From the NCBI RefSeq assembly GCF_023715145.1, contig NZ_JAMBNP010000006.1, forward strand, positions 1-64,000: 64,000 nucleotides of DNA, given 5' to 3'. Positions 17,588 to 27,106 of the stretch are shown piece after piece. A program made the translations under genes and the position numbers. Position 1 is the first letter of the stretch; every line of letters begins with the position of its first letter. The notes beneath the pieces were generated by a model. That model was not told the DNA's origin and searched no databases. It saw only the letters and a list, made by a program, of their open reading frames with translations. This stretch comes from Paenibacillus glycanilyticus (GTDB taxonomy: Bacteria > Bacillota > Bacilli > Paenibacillales > Paenibacillaceae).

Positions 17588-19687
17588 CTAGCCGCGCTCG
17601 ACTCCGACTCGGTCCAGGAACGCCTCTCCGTAATGGGCGGCAAGCCTCATAAAACTTTCCGCCGCGGCGCCGTTTCCCCAATCATAAATCGCGAATTCGC
17701 CCATGTAATCGTCCGTGGCGCTCGTCCGGCCTCCGTGGCCGTAATTTTCCATCATGAATCCGTAGTCCGCTTCACCAAAAAAAGGCCATGTATGCTCCCA
17801 GCGCGCCTTCGCCGCCGGATTCTCCGGACAGTACATCAGCGCGAACGAGACGCGGAGTGCCGCGATTCCCCGCTCGACATACTCCTCGGCTCCCAGCTCC
17901 AGACCGTACCGGATAATCGTCTCGGCGAACAGGCTTTGGCGAGCGTCATTCCACTCTCCGTCTGCATTCATGACGCCGAAGCCGCCGACCGCCGGAACGA
18001 AAATATAGGGAGGCTGCCACGAAGCCTGCGTCATCAGCAGCTCGTCAAGGCAGCGACGGCCGAGCTGCAAATACGCGGGATCGCCGCTCGTTCCGTAGCT
18101 TTCGAGCAGCGCCTCCGCCGTCCAGAACATCGAGAAGTTGCACTGCTTATACATGTTGTTGCGCTCAACCTTACGGCCGATCCATTCGTCACGTCCGAAC
18201 GGACTGCAGGAATAATAGGTTTCGAAATCCTCCCAGCGCCCGACGGGCACAACATGCTCAGCGACCGCGTCCATCGCCTGCAGCGCAGCAGCGCGATACG
18301 ATTCATTGCCTGTAATTTGGTACAACTTCAGCAGGAATGTAACGGACATCGACGTCTCCGGGCTGTCGTCGAGTACGCCGCAAGGCTCGTACGTCTTCTC
18401 GTCGATCCAGCCGGGGAAGAAGCCACGCGCGTCCTGCAGCCGCAGCAGCGCGTCGCCGTACCGGACAGCGTATTCGAGCAATCGCCTGTCAGGCTCCAAC
18501 TCTTCATGCCAACGAAGCATCTGCAGGGCAGTCCAGCTCATATCGAGCGCATGCAGAGGCGCATCCTTAACGACGTCGGTGAACGGATTGCGATTCGAAT
18601 TGCCCCAGTAATGGGTCTGCCAGCCTTTGGATCGATTGATCTTCCGGCCGTTCTCATCCACGAACTCCATCTCCGCGGTGAGGACCGATGGGAAAAAGCC
18701 TCCGTTCTGCGGAGCCGCCAGCGCCAGCTCCTTCGTTTGCCGCGCGCGCTTGACATAATCCTCGTTGCCGGTGCGCTGGCCGAAGCGGAATAGCCCTTGC
18801 GCCGAGCGCAGCGAGCTGAACCATGCCTGGTTCCAGACGGAGCGGAGCTCCCGTTCGCTCGTCTCCCCCGGATAATTCGGACTTTGCGTTACATTAACGA
18901 TGAAGACCGGCGCTCCTACTTTGCGATCGCCAAGGTCGATACTTTGCCAAATAGCGTCTTTCCAGCCGCGGAATGCCCACTCGTAAGCGTATTTGGCGTA
19001 CGGCTCGAGAGAGCCTCGCAGCGGTTCGCCGGAACGATACAGCTTGCCGCCCCAGCCTTCCCACAGGAACGCCAGCGCTTGTCGCCACGGGTTCGCGAGA
19101 TCGTCGGCTTCGGTCGACACGTTTACATAGAAGCCGAATTCAAGCTCGCCCGCCGGGAACACGGCGCCCGGCCGCCGAACGTACAGCACGTGCTCCCGCA
19201 CTTCGGTGGCTGACAGACCAAGGGTCAGCTCATTGCGGGGAGCGTCCAGATCCATGTACCAGCGCGGCGACTCGGCGGCGCCGGACGCAGATGTCTCCGG
19301 CATCGCCAGCATCGCGTCCGGGTCGGGGACGATCGTCAGCAGCAGTTCGCGGTCGCCCGCAATCAACGCAGGCGATCGGAACGAATGCTGATCAACAACG
19401 TGATCGCCCGTCGGCGTCAGATGCGGCGACCAATGAAACGTCGGCGCGAACGCCGGGCGGATCGTCACGCGCCAGTCGTCCTGCCGGATATCCTCGGTCA
19501 GACGGAAGCTCAGGCGGATCCTCGCCCGCCCCGGCTCTTCATAGACGATGGACGTCCGCGGAAGCTCTCCCCCGAGCTCGCCATATTCAATCGAACCAAT
19601 AAAAGGGGCGTATTCCGGGGCGAGCATCAGGCTTACAGCCGCGAGCGATGCGCCATCGCCTTGCGATCGGTCGGATAAGTTCGACAT
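17588..19687 (-). CDS. Unclassified protein, probable (alpha/alpha)6-toroid glycosidase-like enzyme
   Basis: Protein of 699 residues, no signal peptide, start chosen at ATG 19687, seven bases behind GGAGGGA. Residues 1-220 look like a beta-sandwich; about 230-690 show repeated helical hairpins with WGNSNRNPFTD, DMSWTALQMLRWH, DDSPETSMSV and QCNFSMFWTAEALLE, the style of six-hairpin glycosidases. I do not recognise a named GH or PL family. It lies 24 bases after the lyase gene's stop and 55 bases before the GH172 gene, so it is very likely part of the same pathway, acting on imported oligosaccharides. The function is open. Confidence 0.6.
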   Translation of the reverse strand: MSNLSDRSQGDGASLAAVSLMLAPEYAPFIGSIEYGELGGELPRTSIVYEEPGRARIRLSFRLTEDIRQDDWRVTIRPAFAPTFHWSPHLTPTGDHVVDQHSFRSPALIAGDRELLLTIVPDPDAMLAMPETSASGAAESPRWYMDLDAPRNELTLGLSATEVREHVLYVRRPGAVFPAGELEFGFYVNVSTEADDLANPWRQALAFLWEGWGGKLYRSGEPLRGSLEPYAKYAYEWAFRGWKDAIWQSIDLGDRKVGAPVFIVNVTQSPNYPGETSERELRSVWNQAWFSSLRSAQGLFRFGQRTGNEDYVKRARQTKELALAAPQNGGFFPSVLTAEMEFVDENGRKINRSKGWQTHYWGNSNRNPFTDVVKDAPLHALDMSWTALQMLRWHEELEPDRRLLEYAVRYGDALLRLQDARGFFPGWIDEKTYEPCGVLDDSPETSMSVTFLLKLYQITGNESYRAAALQAMDAVAEHVVPVGRWEDFETYYSCSPFGRDEWIGRKVERNNMYKQCNFSMFWTAEALLESYGTSGDPAYLQLGRRCLDELLMTQASWQPPYIFVPAVGGFGVMNADGEWNDARQSLFAETIIRYGLELGAEEYVERGIAALRVSFALMYCPENPAAKARWEHTWPFFGEADYGFMMENYGHGGRTSATDDYMGEFAIYDWGNGAAAESFMRLAAHYGEAFLDRVGVERG

Positions 19688-19717
19688 CAACATTCCCTCC
19701 TGTTAAGCGCGATCGGA

Positions 19718-21610
19718 TCAGCCGTTATCAAGCGTAACGAATATCGCTCTCTCGCCGGCAGCGACCGGCTGCCTTTCCTCCAATACGATGCGGTACATAC
19801 GGTCGCCCCAGTTTCTTCTCAGGCGGCTATCCATGTCATCGATCTTCTCGATTCGCGCGCGAAGATACTCGGCGTCGTAGCGGATGACCGCCTGCTTGCC
19901 AGGCGCATAAGTCAGCCGGATCTCGCCGCTGCCTTCGCCGTGAACCGCAGGCTCGCACGGCGTGATCAACGAATGGAACATCTCCGCCGGAGCGTCGTCC
20001 TTCATGGCGAATGCGTCTCTGACCGTCACTGTCGCAACGCCGTCCCGATCCAGCCGAACCGTGCGCTCCCAGCTTGCGATGCCCGCCTCTTCCGGATACG
20101 CTTCGGCGATGTCCATTCGCAGCTCGGAGCGGCCGTCTTGCAGCGAGTATTTCGCATTTCGCGCCTTATGCCGCCCGCCGCTCTGCTGCAGCACCCCTCG
20201 CACCGTCGGCAGGTTGTGGTACTGCGATTGCAAGTACCACAGCTCGTAGCGCTGCGCGCTGAACGTCTGCGCCTTATATTCCTCCGTACCAAGATCGATG
20301 AGCAGCGGATAGCCGTCGGCGAAGACGAGGAAGCTGCCGACGTCGTTATGATTGTGCGCCTCTCCGTTATTGCCGCCTTTGGCCGCGACGTACAAGCCTT
20401 GCTCGGTGCCTTCCATCTGCCTTGCGGTCATCACTTCGGTAACGTTGAACCAGGCATCGCGCATATAGGGAGCATTGGTTCTCTGGGCGAGCCGCTCTTT
20501 CTCGACGAACAAATCCCGCGTATAGCCATACAAGTTAAACCAAATGCGCGTGCTCGGATCGCCGCTTGGCGGCAGGCTGGCGCCGAGACGGACGAGCGAA
20601 TCATCCCCCGCGCTGAGGCCGTAGCGATACAAGCCCCCGCCTCCCGGACTCGCCTTTGCATCGCAATCGGCGAAGGCGACATAATATTCACCATGAATAT
20701 GAACTTTGGGCATATAAGCGCCAATATCCTTAACGATCTGCTCCCCGAAAATGTCGAAACGTCCTTGTGACGCCAGCCACAGCATCTCCAGACATTCATA
20801 CAAACCGCCCGCCGCCGCGCTCCAATATGACGGTCCTTCGTCGCAGCAGCCGTCGGCCGGATAAGAGGCGATAAACGCGTCGAGGCTTCTAAGGACCTTG
20901 GCAATTCCCGCTCTTCTGACGTCCGGGTCCTCCTCGATAAGCAGGAATCCCGCCAGCACCGGGCCGTTGCACCAAGGATTCCAGTTGTTGACCCGCTCGC
21001 CCGGGGTGAAGCCTTGCCACCAGTAATCGTCATGCTCGAGGTAAGGCGTCAGCATTCGATCCTTCGTCTCCGAAACAATGCGCTGGTTGATTCGCGAGCT
21101 GATTGCGTCAAACTTGCTTCCTAGCAAATAGCGGGTCCATAGCAGCAGCCGCGCCGTTTCCACGGAGGACAGCTCGACTCCGTATTCCGTACGGCTAGGG
21201 AGGCTCTCTTGCTTATCGAATTCCTTCCAGTGGCTGCGATGGCCCGGGAACACCCAGGTCGTCTCCTCGCAGATGGCGAAGATCCCGTTCATGATTTGAT
21301 CAAGATACTTGCTCTCGCCCTCCATGCATTCGGCGATCACGAGAATGCCGAGCACGCTTCTCCGTTCGAAATAGGCAAGACTGAGGCGCGACAGGTCGCC
21401 GCTTGTCCAATAGGCACGATAGTCCGACACTTTAAGAACCGGCCAACCATAATCAACATAATGGTCCGCAAGTCGAAGCCAATTCTCTCTCTTCTCACGC
21501 GAGATCGCCCCCCAGGCTGCGCGGTCTTCCTCCTTCGGAAACGGCGCGTAGGGGGCCTCGCCGAAGCCAAGCTCCTCAAGCCGTGCCGAGCCGTAACGTT
21601 CATATAACAC
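19718..21610 (-). CDS. Heparinase II/III-family polysaccharide lyase
   Basis: Protein of 630 residues. The N-terminal (alpha/alpha) toroid (about 1-330) is followed by the heparinase II/III beta-sandwich; its signature is GEAHNHNDVGSFLVF near residue 420, which holds His and Asn residues typical of the active site, and then LLIDLGTEEY. Family members cleave uronic-acid-containing polysaccharides by beta-elimination and leave a 4,5-unsaturated uronate. No signal peptide, so it probably works on imported oligosaccharides. The start is a GTG at 21610 with GGGGAGG upstream. A GH88 enzyme that removes the unsaturated ends is encoded at 35609. A C-terminal remnant of a paralogue lies at 36796. Confidence 0.82.
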   Translation of the reverse strand: MLYERYGSARLEELGFGEAPYAPFPKEEDRAAWGAISREKRENWLRLADHYVDYGWPVLKVSDYRAYWTSGDLSRLSLAYFERRSVLGILVIAECMEGESKYLDQIMNGIFAICEETTWVFPGHRSHWKEFDKQESLPSRTEYGVELSSVETARLLLWTRYLLGSKFDAISSRINQRIVSETKDRMLTPYLEHDDYWWQGFTPGERVNNWNPWCNGPVLAGFLLIEEDPDVRRAGIAKVLRSLDAFIASYPADGCCDEGPSYWSAAAGGLYECLEMLWLASQGRFDIFGEQIVKDIGAYMPKVHIHGEYYVAFADCDAKASPGGGGLYRYGLSAGDDSLVRLGASLPPSGDPSTRIWFNLYGYTRDLFVEKERLAQRTNAPYMRDAWFNVTEVMTARQMEGTEQGLYVAAKGGNNGEAHNHNDVGSFLVFADGYPLLIDLGTEEYKAQTFSAQRYELWYLQSQYHNLPTVRGVLQQSGGRHKARNAKYSLQDGRSELRMDIAEAYPEEAGIASWERTVRLDRDGVATVTVRDAFAMKDDAPAEMFHSLITPCEPAVHGEGSGEIRLTYAPGKQAVIRYDAEYLRARIEKIDDMDSRLRRNWGDRMYRIVLEERQPVAAGERAIFVTLDNG

Positions 21611-21638
21611 CGTTCTTTCGCCTCCCCATCTCTGTTAG

Positions 21639-21675
21639 AAAACCGCCCTGATCTGATGAACAGGACGGCTTATCG
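21639..21675 (-). terminator. Terminator or attenuator between permease and lyase genes
   Basis: The minus strand reads AGCCGTCCTG, a 10-base loop, CAGGGCGGTTTTCT. The stem is nine pairs with one mismatch and ends in a short T-run. It separates the transporter operon from the catabolic genes, so the latter may be partly uncoupled. Confidence 0.65.
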
Positions 21676-21684
21676 GGCAATGTC

Positions 21685-22572
21685 TTATTCCTTGATGCTT
21701 CCGAGCGTCATGCCGCTCATGAAGTACCGCTGCAGGAACGGATATACGCACAGCACCGGTACCATGCCGAGGAAAATTTGAGCCGCGCGCACCGATCGGT
21801 CATTTAACTGCGACAACAATAGAAGCATGGAAGGATCGGATATGGTAGACATATCCATGCGGACGATAATCGTCTGCAAGTAGCTGGCGAGCGGATAGTG
21901 GACCGGATCGTCCATATAGATCAGTCCATTGAACCATTCGTTCCAGTGCGACACGATCGCGAACAGCGTTACCGTAGCAATCGAAGGCATCGAGAGCGGA
22001 ATGATGATCCGCCAGAGCGTCTGCCAATGTCCGGCGCCGTCGATGAATGCGGACTCCGACAGCTCCTTCGGCAAGCCTCTGAAGAAATTGAGCATCAGAA
22101 TGACGTTAAAGATAGGCAGCGCACCCGGCAGCACAAGCGCCCAGATGCTGTCGAGCAGGTGCAAATTACGCACGATCATATAGGACGGAATCAAACCACC
22201 GGAAAACAGCATGGTGAAGACGAAGAACCAGGCATATCCCGTTCGGAACTTCAGACTCGCTGCTTCCTTGGACAGCGGATAGGCCGTAAGCACCGTTAGC
22301 AGCATGTTAATGCTGACGCCTAACAACACGCGCTGTACGGAGACGCCCGTCGAGACCAGGAACTCATGCTTCTCCGCAACGAACTTGTAAGCCTTCCAAG
22401 AGAAGTCGACCGGCCATAGCGTAACTTTGCCCGCTTCAATTGCGGCCGCCGAGCTTAAGGAGACAGAGAAGAGGTTCAATAAAGGCAGAATGCTGATAAG
22501 AGACAAAACGGCAAGGAAGGTATAGTTGAAAACAACGAACAGCTTGCGACTCCATGAGTAGGGTTGAACCAT
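21685..22572 (-). CDS. Sugar ABC transporter permease, LplC type
   Basis: Inner-membrane permease of 295 residues with about six membrane segments. The ATPase-docking loop reads ESAFIDGAGHWQTLW. The N-terminus WSRKLFVVFNYTFLAVLSLISILP and the ending YFMSGMTLGSIKE are typical of the LplC/YtcP branch that imports large oligosaccharides such as unsaturated rhamnogalacturonides. AAGGAGG precedes the ATG at 22572. It is the last gene of the transporter set, 21 bases after lplB. Confidence 0.9.
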   Translation of the reverse strand: MVQPYSWSRKLFVVFNYTFLAVLSLISILPLLNLFSVSLSSAAAIEAGKVTLWPVDFSWKAYKFVAEKHEFLVSTGVSVQRVLLGVSINMLLTVLTAYPLSKEAASLKFRTGYAWFFVFTMLFSGGLIPSYMIVRNLHLLDSIWALVLPGALPIFNVILMLNFFRGLPKELSESAFIDGAGHWQTLWRIIIPLSMPSIATVTLFAIVSHWNEWFNGLIYMDDPVHYPLASYLQTIIVRMDMSTISDPSMLLLLSQLNDRSVRAAQIFLGMVPVLCVYPFLQRYFMSGMTLGSIKE

Positions 22573-22593
22573 GACAATCCTCCTTGCAGCTGG

Positions 22594-23493
22594 TCAGAAA
22601 ATGCGGTAATTTGCGAAACGATAAGCTAAGAAATAGGACATCGCGATGAGGACGAGCGAGATCACTGACTTAAATAGTCCGACGGCGGTCGCCACTCCAT
22701 ATTGAGCGCTGGCCAGGCCAATCCGGTAGACGTAAGTATCGAGAATGTCGCCGGTCGAATAGACAGACGGGTTATAGAGATTGAAGACTTGGTCGAAGCC
22801 GGCATTCAGCACGTTCCCGAGCGCGAGCGTCGTAAGCAATATCGTAATCGGAATGATCGCGGGAATCGTAACGTAAAGCGTTTGTTTCCAGCGGTTCGCG
22901 CCGTCGAGGACGGCTGCTTCGTACAAAGACGGATTTACGGCAGTGATGGCGGCCAAATAGACAACCGTTCCGAAGCCGAATTCCTTCAATACGTCGGTCA
23001 CCGCCAGCACGTAAGGAAACCACTTATCATCGCCAAGGAAGAACACTTTATCGAATCCGAGCCACCCCATGAATTGATTGACGATCCCGGAAGTTGGAGA
23101 GAGCACGTCAATCAAGATACCGGCCATAATGACCCAGGACATAAAGTGCGGCATATAGATAATCGTTTGGACGCTGCGCTTATAGAACTTCTTCCTGATC
23201 TCATTCAGCAGAAGCGCGGTGACTAGCGGCGCGAAGAGTCCACCGATAATTTTCATGAATGCGATAAATACCGTATTCCGAAGCACTCCCCTTGTCTCGG
23301 ACAAGTTATAGATATATCGGAAATGATCCAATCCGACCCATTCGGAGTGAAAAATCCCTTTCACCGGGATAAAGTTCTGAAAGGCGATAACGATGCCGAC
23401 CATCGGGCCGTAGCTGAATAGCAGCACGACGATAATACCCGGCACCAGCATAAGATGCAGCGGCAATTCCAATCTCCAGTTTCTGCGGCTCAA
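22594..23493 (-). CDS. Sugar ABC transporter permease, LplB type
   Basis: Permease of 299 residues with the LplB/YteP layout: early helix HLMLVPGIIVVLLFSYGP, docking loop YEAAVLDGANRWKQ, and the ending FANYRIF. Translation appears to start at a TTG (23491-23493) behind GGAGGGG. It pairs with the LplC-type permease. No ATPase is encoded nearby, so a general sugar ATPase elsewhere is assumed. Confidence 0.9.
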   Translation of the reverse strand: MSRRNWRLELPLHLMLVPGIIVVLLFSYGPMVGIVIAFQNFIPVKGIFHSEWVGLDHFRYIYNLSETRGVLRNTVFIAFMKIIGGLFAPLVTALLLNEIRKKFYKRSVQTIIYMPHFMSWVIMAGILIDVLSPTSGIVNQFMGWLGFDKVFFLGDDKWFPYVLAVTDVLKEFGFGTVVYLAAITAVNPSLYEAAVLDGANRWKQTLYVTIPAIIPITILLTTLALGNVLNAGFDQVFNLYNPSVYSTGDILDTYVYRIGLASAQYGVATAVGLFKSVISLVLIAMSYFLAYRFANYRIF

Positions 23494-23521
23494 TAGATTC
23501 CCCTCCTGCCCGGTTACAAAG

Positions 23522-23556
23522 AGGGGATAGCGGCTAGCGGCTAGCCCCTATCCCCT
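23522..23556 (-). promoter_or_regulatory. Intercistronic hairpin between lplA-type and lplB-type genes
   Basis: Two nested perfect stems, AGGGGATAG/CTATCCCCT and GGCTAG/CTAGCC, with a three-base loop. Only a weak T-run follows, so it probably raises the ratio of binding protein to permease rather than ending transcription. The first transporter operon has a similar hairpin at 2004-2066. Confidence 0.6.
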
Positions 23557-23565
23557 TGTTACGTT

Positions 23566-25323
23566 TTATTGAACCATGCCGCTGGCGTTGACTTCGTCGA
23601 GAATGCTCTGGCCGCCGGATGCAAGCCAATTCGCTGCCCACTCATCGAAGTAGTCGAGCGGCTTGGAGCCCATGATGATCGAAGTCATCATCTTGACTTC
23701 TTCGTCGCGAAGCGAAGGACCTTTCGCAATCATCGTCGGAGTCGGGTTGCCCACATACGCCGATGTGAACACTTGCTTATTGTCTACGTATTGGCCGAGG
23801 AGGCTGAATACGCCGCCTTCCGCCCACAATTTGTTCGCGGCCCACATGGTTGCGTCGCCGGCCTCGAATTTAGCTACTTGATCGTAGTAATTCTTCTGTT
23901 CGTCATTCAGCGCCGACGTATCGCCGGATTTCTTCGCTGCCTGAACCGCGGCAGCCGCCCTCGGGTTGTTGCCCGGCAAGCCTCCGTTGATCGGCGCAAG
24001 TCCAAATTCGCCGTAGTCTTTGCCATCCACGGTAACCGTATGGTAATTCTTATCGAAGTGTCCGTAAATTTTCTCAATATACGTATTGAGCAGCAAGAAC
24101 GGAGCTTCAGGATGTTTGGACTTCTTGCTTACGACAAAGTAGTGCGAAGGCAATCCGCCCATGCTTTGCGAGAGCGCCGGCTGATCGTCGGACGACACGA
24201 GCGGATAGATGCCCCAATCCGCGCCCGGAACGTCCTTGTACATATTGTTGATCGGCCATGTCGGCACCCAGAATGCGCCGAACGTCATTCCGACTTTGCC
24301 GGACGTAACGAGTTCTGCGGACTTATTGCCGTCGATAACGCTGAATTCCGGATAGATCGCGCCTTGCTTGAACAAGTCGGCCAGCTTGCCGAGAGCGGTC
24401 TTCACTTCAGGTTGAACGTCGGCCCATTGCGCCTTGCCGTCCGCGCCTTTGATGAAGTTCAGACTCGTGCCCGTGCCCTTGGTCGGATTGAACGGATACG
24501 CGTGGTAGCCGTTGAAGAAGCCGTCAAGACCGGACCAGCCGTTGAACAAGTTGTTGTCGAGGCTTAATCCGTACGTATCGTTCTTGCCGTTCTTGTCCGG
24601 GTCGTTCTTCGTGAATGCCATGGCGATGTTGATAACATCGTCCATCGTCTTCGGCGGCTGAAGCCCCAGATTATTAAGCCAGTCTTTGCGAATATAGATG
24701 AGCTGAGTATCGGCGGCTTCTCCGCCGTCTGCCGGAATCCCCATGATTTTGCCGTCTACCGTCGCCGCTTTGAGACGCAGGCTGTTTGTTCCTTCGAACG
24801 AACTCTTCGTCAGATCGGAAGCGTACTTCGCGTACACATCGGTCAGATCCGCGATCGTTCCGGCTTGCACGAGGATCTGGAACTGCTGAGCGTCGACATT
24901 CATGAAGTCAGGCATATCGCCCGAAGCCATCGTTACGGCGATCTTGTTCTGATATTGCTCCGCATTTACTTTCCAGGTATTCTTCACCTTAATGCCGAGA
25001 TCGCTTTCGAACGTTTTGGTCCAAATGTTCTCGTCGTACGTTTCGCCAGGCGCAAGTTCAGCGGCCTGATTGAGGGAGCGTACCGTCGTTACTTCGATCG
25101 GAGGATCGTATTTGCCCTCCGGGCCGCTCGGAACCGAATTTCCAGGCGTTGCTGCCGGGCTTTCTCCCGTGCTCGTCGATGCGCTTGGCGAGTTGCCGGC
25201 GTTGGAGACCGCGTTGCTGTTATCGCTGTTCGTGCAAGCTGTTACAGTTGTCATAAGAAGCAGTAATGAGAGCATTGCCGAGCCCTTCAATTTCGCTTTC
25301 ACTTTCGCTTTCTTCAACACCAT
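23566..25323 (-). CDS. Oligosaccharide-binding lipoprotein, LplA type
   Basis: Extracellular binding protein of 585 residues. A basic N-terminus and hydrophobic core end in the lipobox TVTAC (Cys about 30), followed by a low-complexity Ser/Ala/Pro/Gly linker. The mature part carries features of the large LplA/YtcQ family, whose members run 500-580 residues and bind oligosaccharides: IMGIPADGGEAADTQLIYIRKDWL and NDTYGLSLD. It heads the lplABC-type operon downstream of a YesMN pair. A cre-like site lies 75 bases upstream. Confidence 0.92.
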   Translation of the reverse strand: MVLKKAKVKAKLKGSAMLSLLLLMTTVTACTNSDNSNAVSNAGNSPSASTSTGESPAATPGNSVPSGPEGKYDPPIEVTTVRSLNQAAELAPGETYDENIWTKTFESDLGIKVKNTWKVNAEQYQNKIAVTMASGDMPDFMNVDAQQFQILVQAGTIADLTDVYAKYASDLTKSSFEGTNSLRLKAATVDGKIMGIPADGGEAADTQLIYIRKDWLNNLGLQPPKTMDDVINIAMAFTKNDPDKNGKNDTYGLSLDNNLFNGWSGLDGFFNGYHAYPFNPTKGTGTSLNFIKGADGKAQWADVQPEVKTALGKLADLFKQGAIYPEFSVIDGNKSAELVTSGKVGMTFGAFWVPTWPINNMYKDVPGADWGIYPLVSSDDQPALSQSMGGLPSHYFVVSKKSKHPEAPFLLLNTYIEKIYGHFDKNYHTVTVDGKDYGEFGLAPINGGLPGNNPRAAAAVQAAKKSGDTSALNDEQKNYYDQVAKFEAGDATMWAANKLWAEGGVFSLLGQYVDNKQVFTSAYVGNPTPTMIAKGPSLRDEEVKMMTSIIMGSKPLDYFDEWAANWLASGGQSILDEVNASGMVQ

Positions 25324-25397
25324 CTGTATGCCCCCCTGTTTCCTGGGTTAAATGTGGTACGCTTTCAGTATGAGGCAGATCCGACACGGCGAATATA

Positions 25398-25411
25398 ATA
25401 AACCGTTTACA
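25398..25411 (-). promoter_or_regulatory. Putative cre (CcpA) site upstream of lplA-type gene
   Basis: On the minus strand TGTAAACGGTTTAT matches the cre consensus at all but the last two positions. An AT-rich TATTAT stretch overlaps it and could be a -10 element. Regulation by CcpA is inferred. Confidence 0.45.
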
Positions 25412-25429
25412 TTCCTTATCCTTTCATAT

Positions 25430-27100
25430 CTACTTGAGCGAATCGCGGTATTCCTGAGGCGTCAGCGAGGTCGTTTTTTTGAAAAACCGGGTGAAATAGG
25501 ACGCCGAGTCGTACCCGATCCGCATGCCGATCTCATGAATTTTAAGGTTGCTCTCGCCGAGCATCCGCTTCGCTATTTCGATTCTCCTCCCCGTGATATA
25601 GTCGCTGATGGTATGGCCCGTCTTCTGCTTATACAATCTGGAGAGGTAAAAAGGCGTCAAATAGACGTGCTCGGCCAGGCGGTTCAGCGACAGATCCCCA
25701 TCGATTTGCTCCTCCACATATTGATGAAGCTGCTCGACGACTTCGCTCGTCTCCTGCTCATTGCCGCCTTCCATGCGTTCGAACAGCAATTCCGCCAGCT
25801 CGCGGAAAAAGCCGGAAGCCTCCCTCCACGAACGATGCTCGCGGATAGAGAACAGCTTGCCCGGGATGGCGTGACCTCGAGCGTCCCCGAGCGCTTCGAA
25901 CCGATTCAGATGCGGGATGAAGATCGCGGACAGCTCGTAGAACACCTCGAGCGGCAAGCCCGCCGCAAGCGTCGCCGGCTCGCCGACGGCTTCCGTAATC
26001 TCGTCGAACAGCTGCTCGAATTTCGCCCGTTCCTTCTGCACCAAGTATTGGTCAAGCATCCGGATGCGCTTGACCTTGCTTCGCGCCTTCTCGTCTCCGC
26101 TTTCCTTCGCCCGGTCGTCCGAGAGCAGCATCTGGCTGCCGAGTCCAAGTCCGCGTCCGAACAGCTGCGACAGCCTTTCGTATTTGGACGAGAGCATGTC
26201 CCACTCGAACGGTTCGCTGGAAACGACGAAGGAGCACGCGAGCTTCAAATAGCGGCTGCAAGCGTCTTGCACCGATTCGAGCATCCCAAGCAAGTAAGCG
26301 TGCAGACTGGCCTCCGGATCGACTTCCTCGCCCATGAGCAGCGGCGGATTGCCAACGATCGCCTGGCGATACCCCGACTCCGCCTTCGGCTGCAGCAGCC
26401 AGATCAGCCGCTCGTGATTGCCTCTGAAGTACGTCAGGTGGAATTCCAGCGCTACGAATTCTTCGAAGATGTTGTTGATCGAGTAAGCGAACAACATCTT
26501 ATCGCCTCCCGTCCTATCCTCGCGCCAGCGGTCGATCCGGGCGACGGCCATGACGACCGGCAAGTCGGGATCGAGCGGCACTTCAAACTGCGCGAACCGC
26601 TCTCTCCGCGCGGCGGACGACGAAGCTTCCCCTTCCAGCAGCCCGGTCAAATACTCCTTGCGCAGTGCCGGCAGCGCCAGCTTAAGGGACGAGCGAGCGC
26701 TTTCGATCAGGCCCTCGTAGGTCACTTCCTCGGCAATGACGCGAGTCGCCTTCTTGACAGAGGCTACGATCGAATCGTCTCCTTCCGTCTTCAGCACGTA
26801 ATCGATCGCTCCTCCCCGAATAGACGATTGGATATAGCCGAACTCGTTATAGCCGGTCAGGAAAATCGACTTGCAGCGCGGCCACAGGCGCAGCACCTCC
26901 TTCTGCAGCTCGATGCCGTTCATCTCCGGCATTTCGATATCCGTCAGCAGAATGTCGATGCGCAGCTTCCGCGCGACCGCCAGCGCTTCCAGTCCGTCAA
27001 ACGCTTGATAGACCTCCAATGGATAGTCGGACTGCGAGAATAGCTCGCTTAAGCCTTCGACGATAATCGGCTCATCATCTACGATCAACAACCGGTACAT
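25430..27100 (-). CDS. Response regulator with AraC-type DNA-binding domain, YesN type
   Basis: Regulator of 556 residues: receiver domain from RLLIVDDEPIIVEG, phospho-accepting Asp in LLTDIEMP, Lys in YVLKTEG; long central region; C-terminal AraC helix-turn-helix pair (LSLNRLAEHVYLTPFYLSR and IHEIGMRIGYDSASYFTRF). It starts six bases after the kinase stop, so the kinase and regulator are one transcript, and it precedes the lplA-type gene by 106 bases. It likely activates the transporter and catabolic genes of this region. Confidence 0.92.
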   Translation of the reverse strand: MYRLLIVDDEPIIVEGLSELFSQSDYPLEVYQAFDGLEALAVARKLRIDILLTDIEMPEMNGIELQKEVLRLWPRCKSIFLTGYNEFGYIQSSIRGGAIDYVLKTEGDDSIVASVKKATRVIAEEVTYEGLIESARSSLKLALPALRKEYLTGLLEGEASSSAARRERFAQFEVPLDPDLPVVMAVARIDRWREDRTGGDKMLFAYSINNIFEEFVALEFHLTYFRGNHERLIWLLQPKAESGYRQAIVGNPPLLMGEEVDPEASLHAYLLGMLESVQDACSRYLKLACSFVVSSEPFEWDMLSSKYERLSQLFGRGLGLGSQMLLSDDRAKESGDEKARSKVKRIRMLDQYLVQKERAKFEQLFDEITEAVGEPATLAAGLPLEVFYELSAIFIPHLNRFEALGDARGHAIPGKLFSIREHRSWREASGFFRELAELLFERMEGGNEQETSEVVEQLHQYVEEQIDGDLSLNRLAEHVYLTPFYLSRLYKQKTGHTISDYITGRRIEIAKRMLGESNLKIHEIGMRIGYDSASYFTRFFKKTTSLTPQEYRDSLK

Positions 27101-27106
27101 GGCTAT

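Noticed and set aside
25352..27043. 563-codon open frame on the plus strand opposite the second response regulator
   Set aside because: The minus-strand gene has complete receiver and AraC domains; the antisense product is Arg/Leu-rich without recognisable domains.
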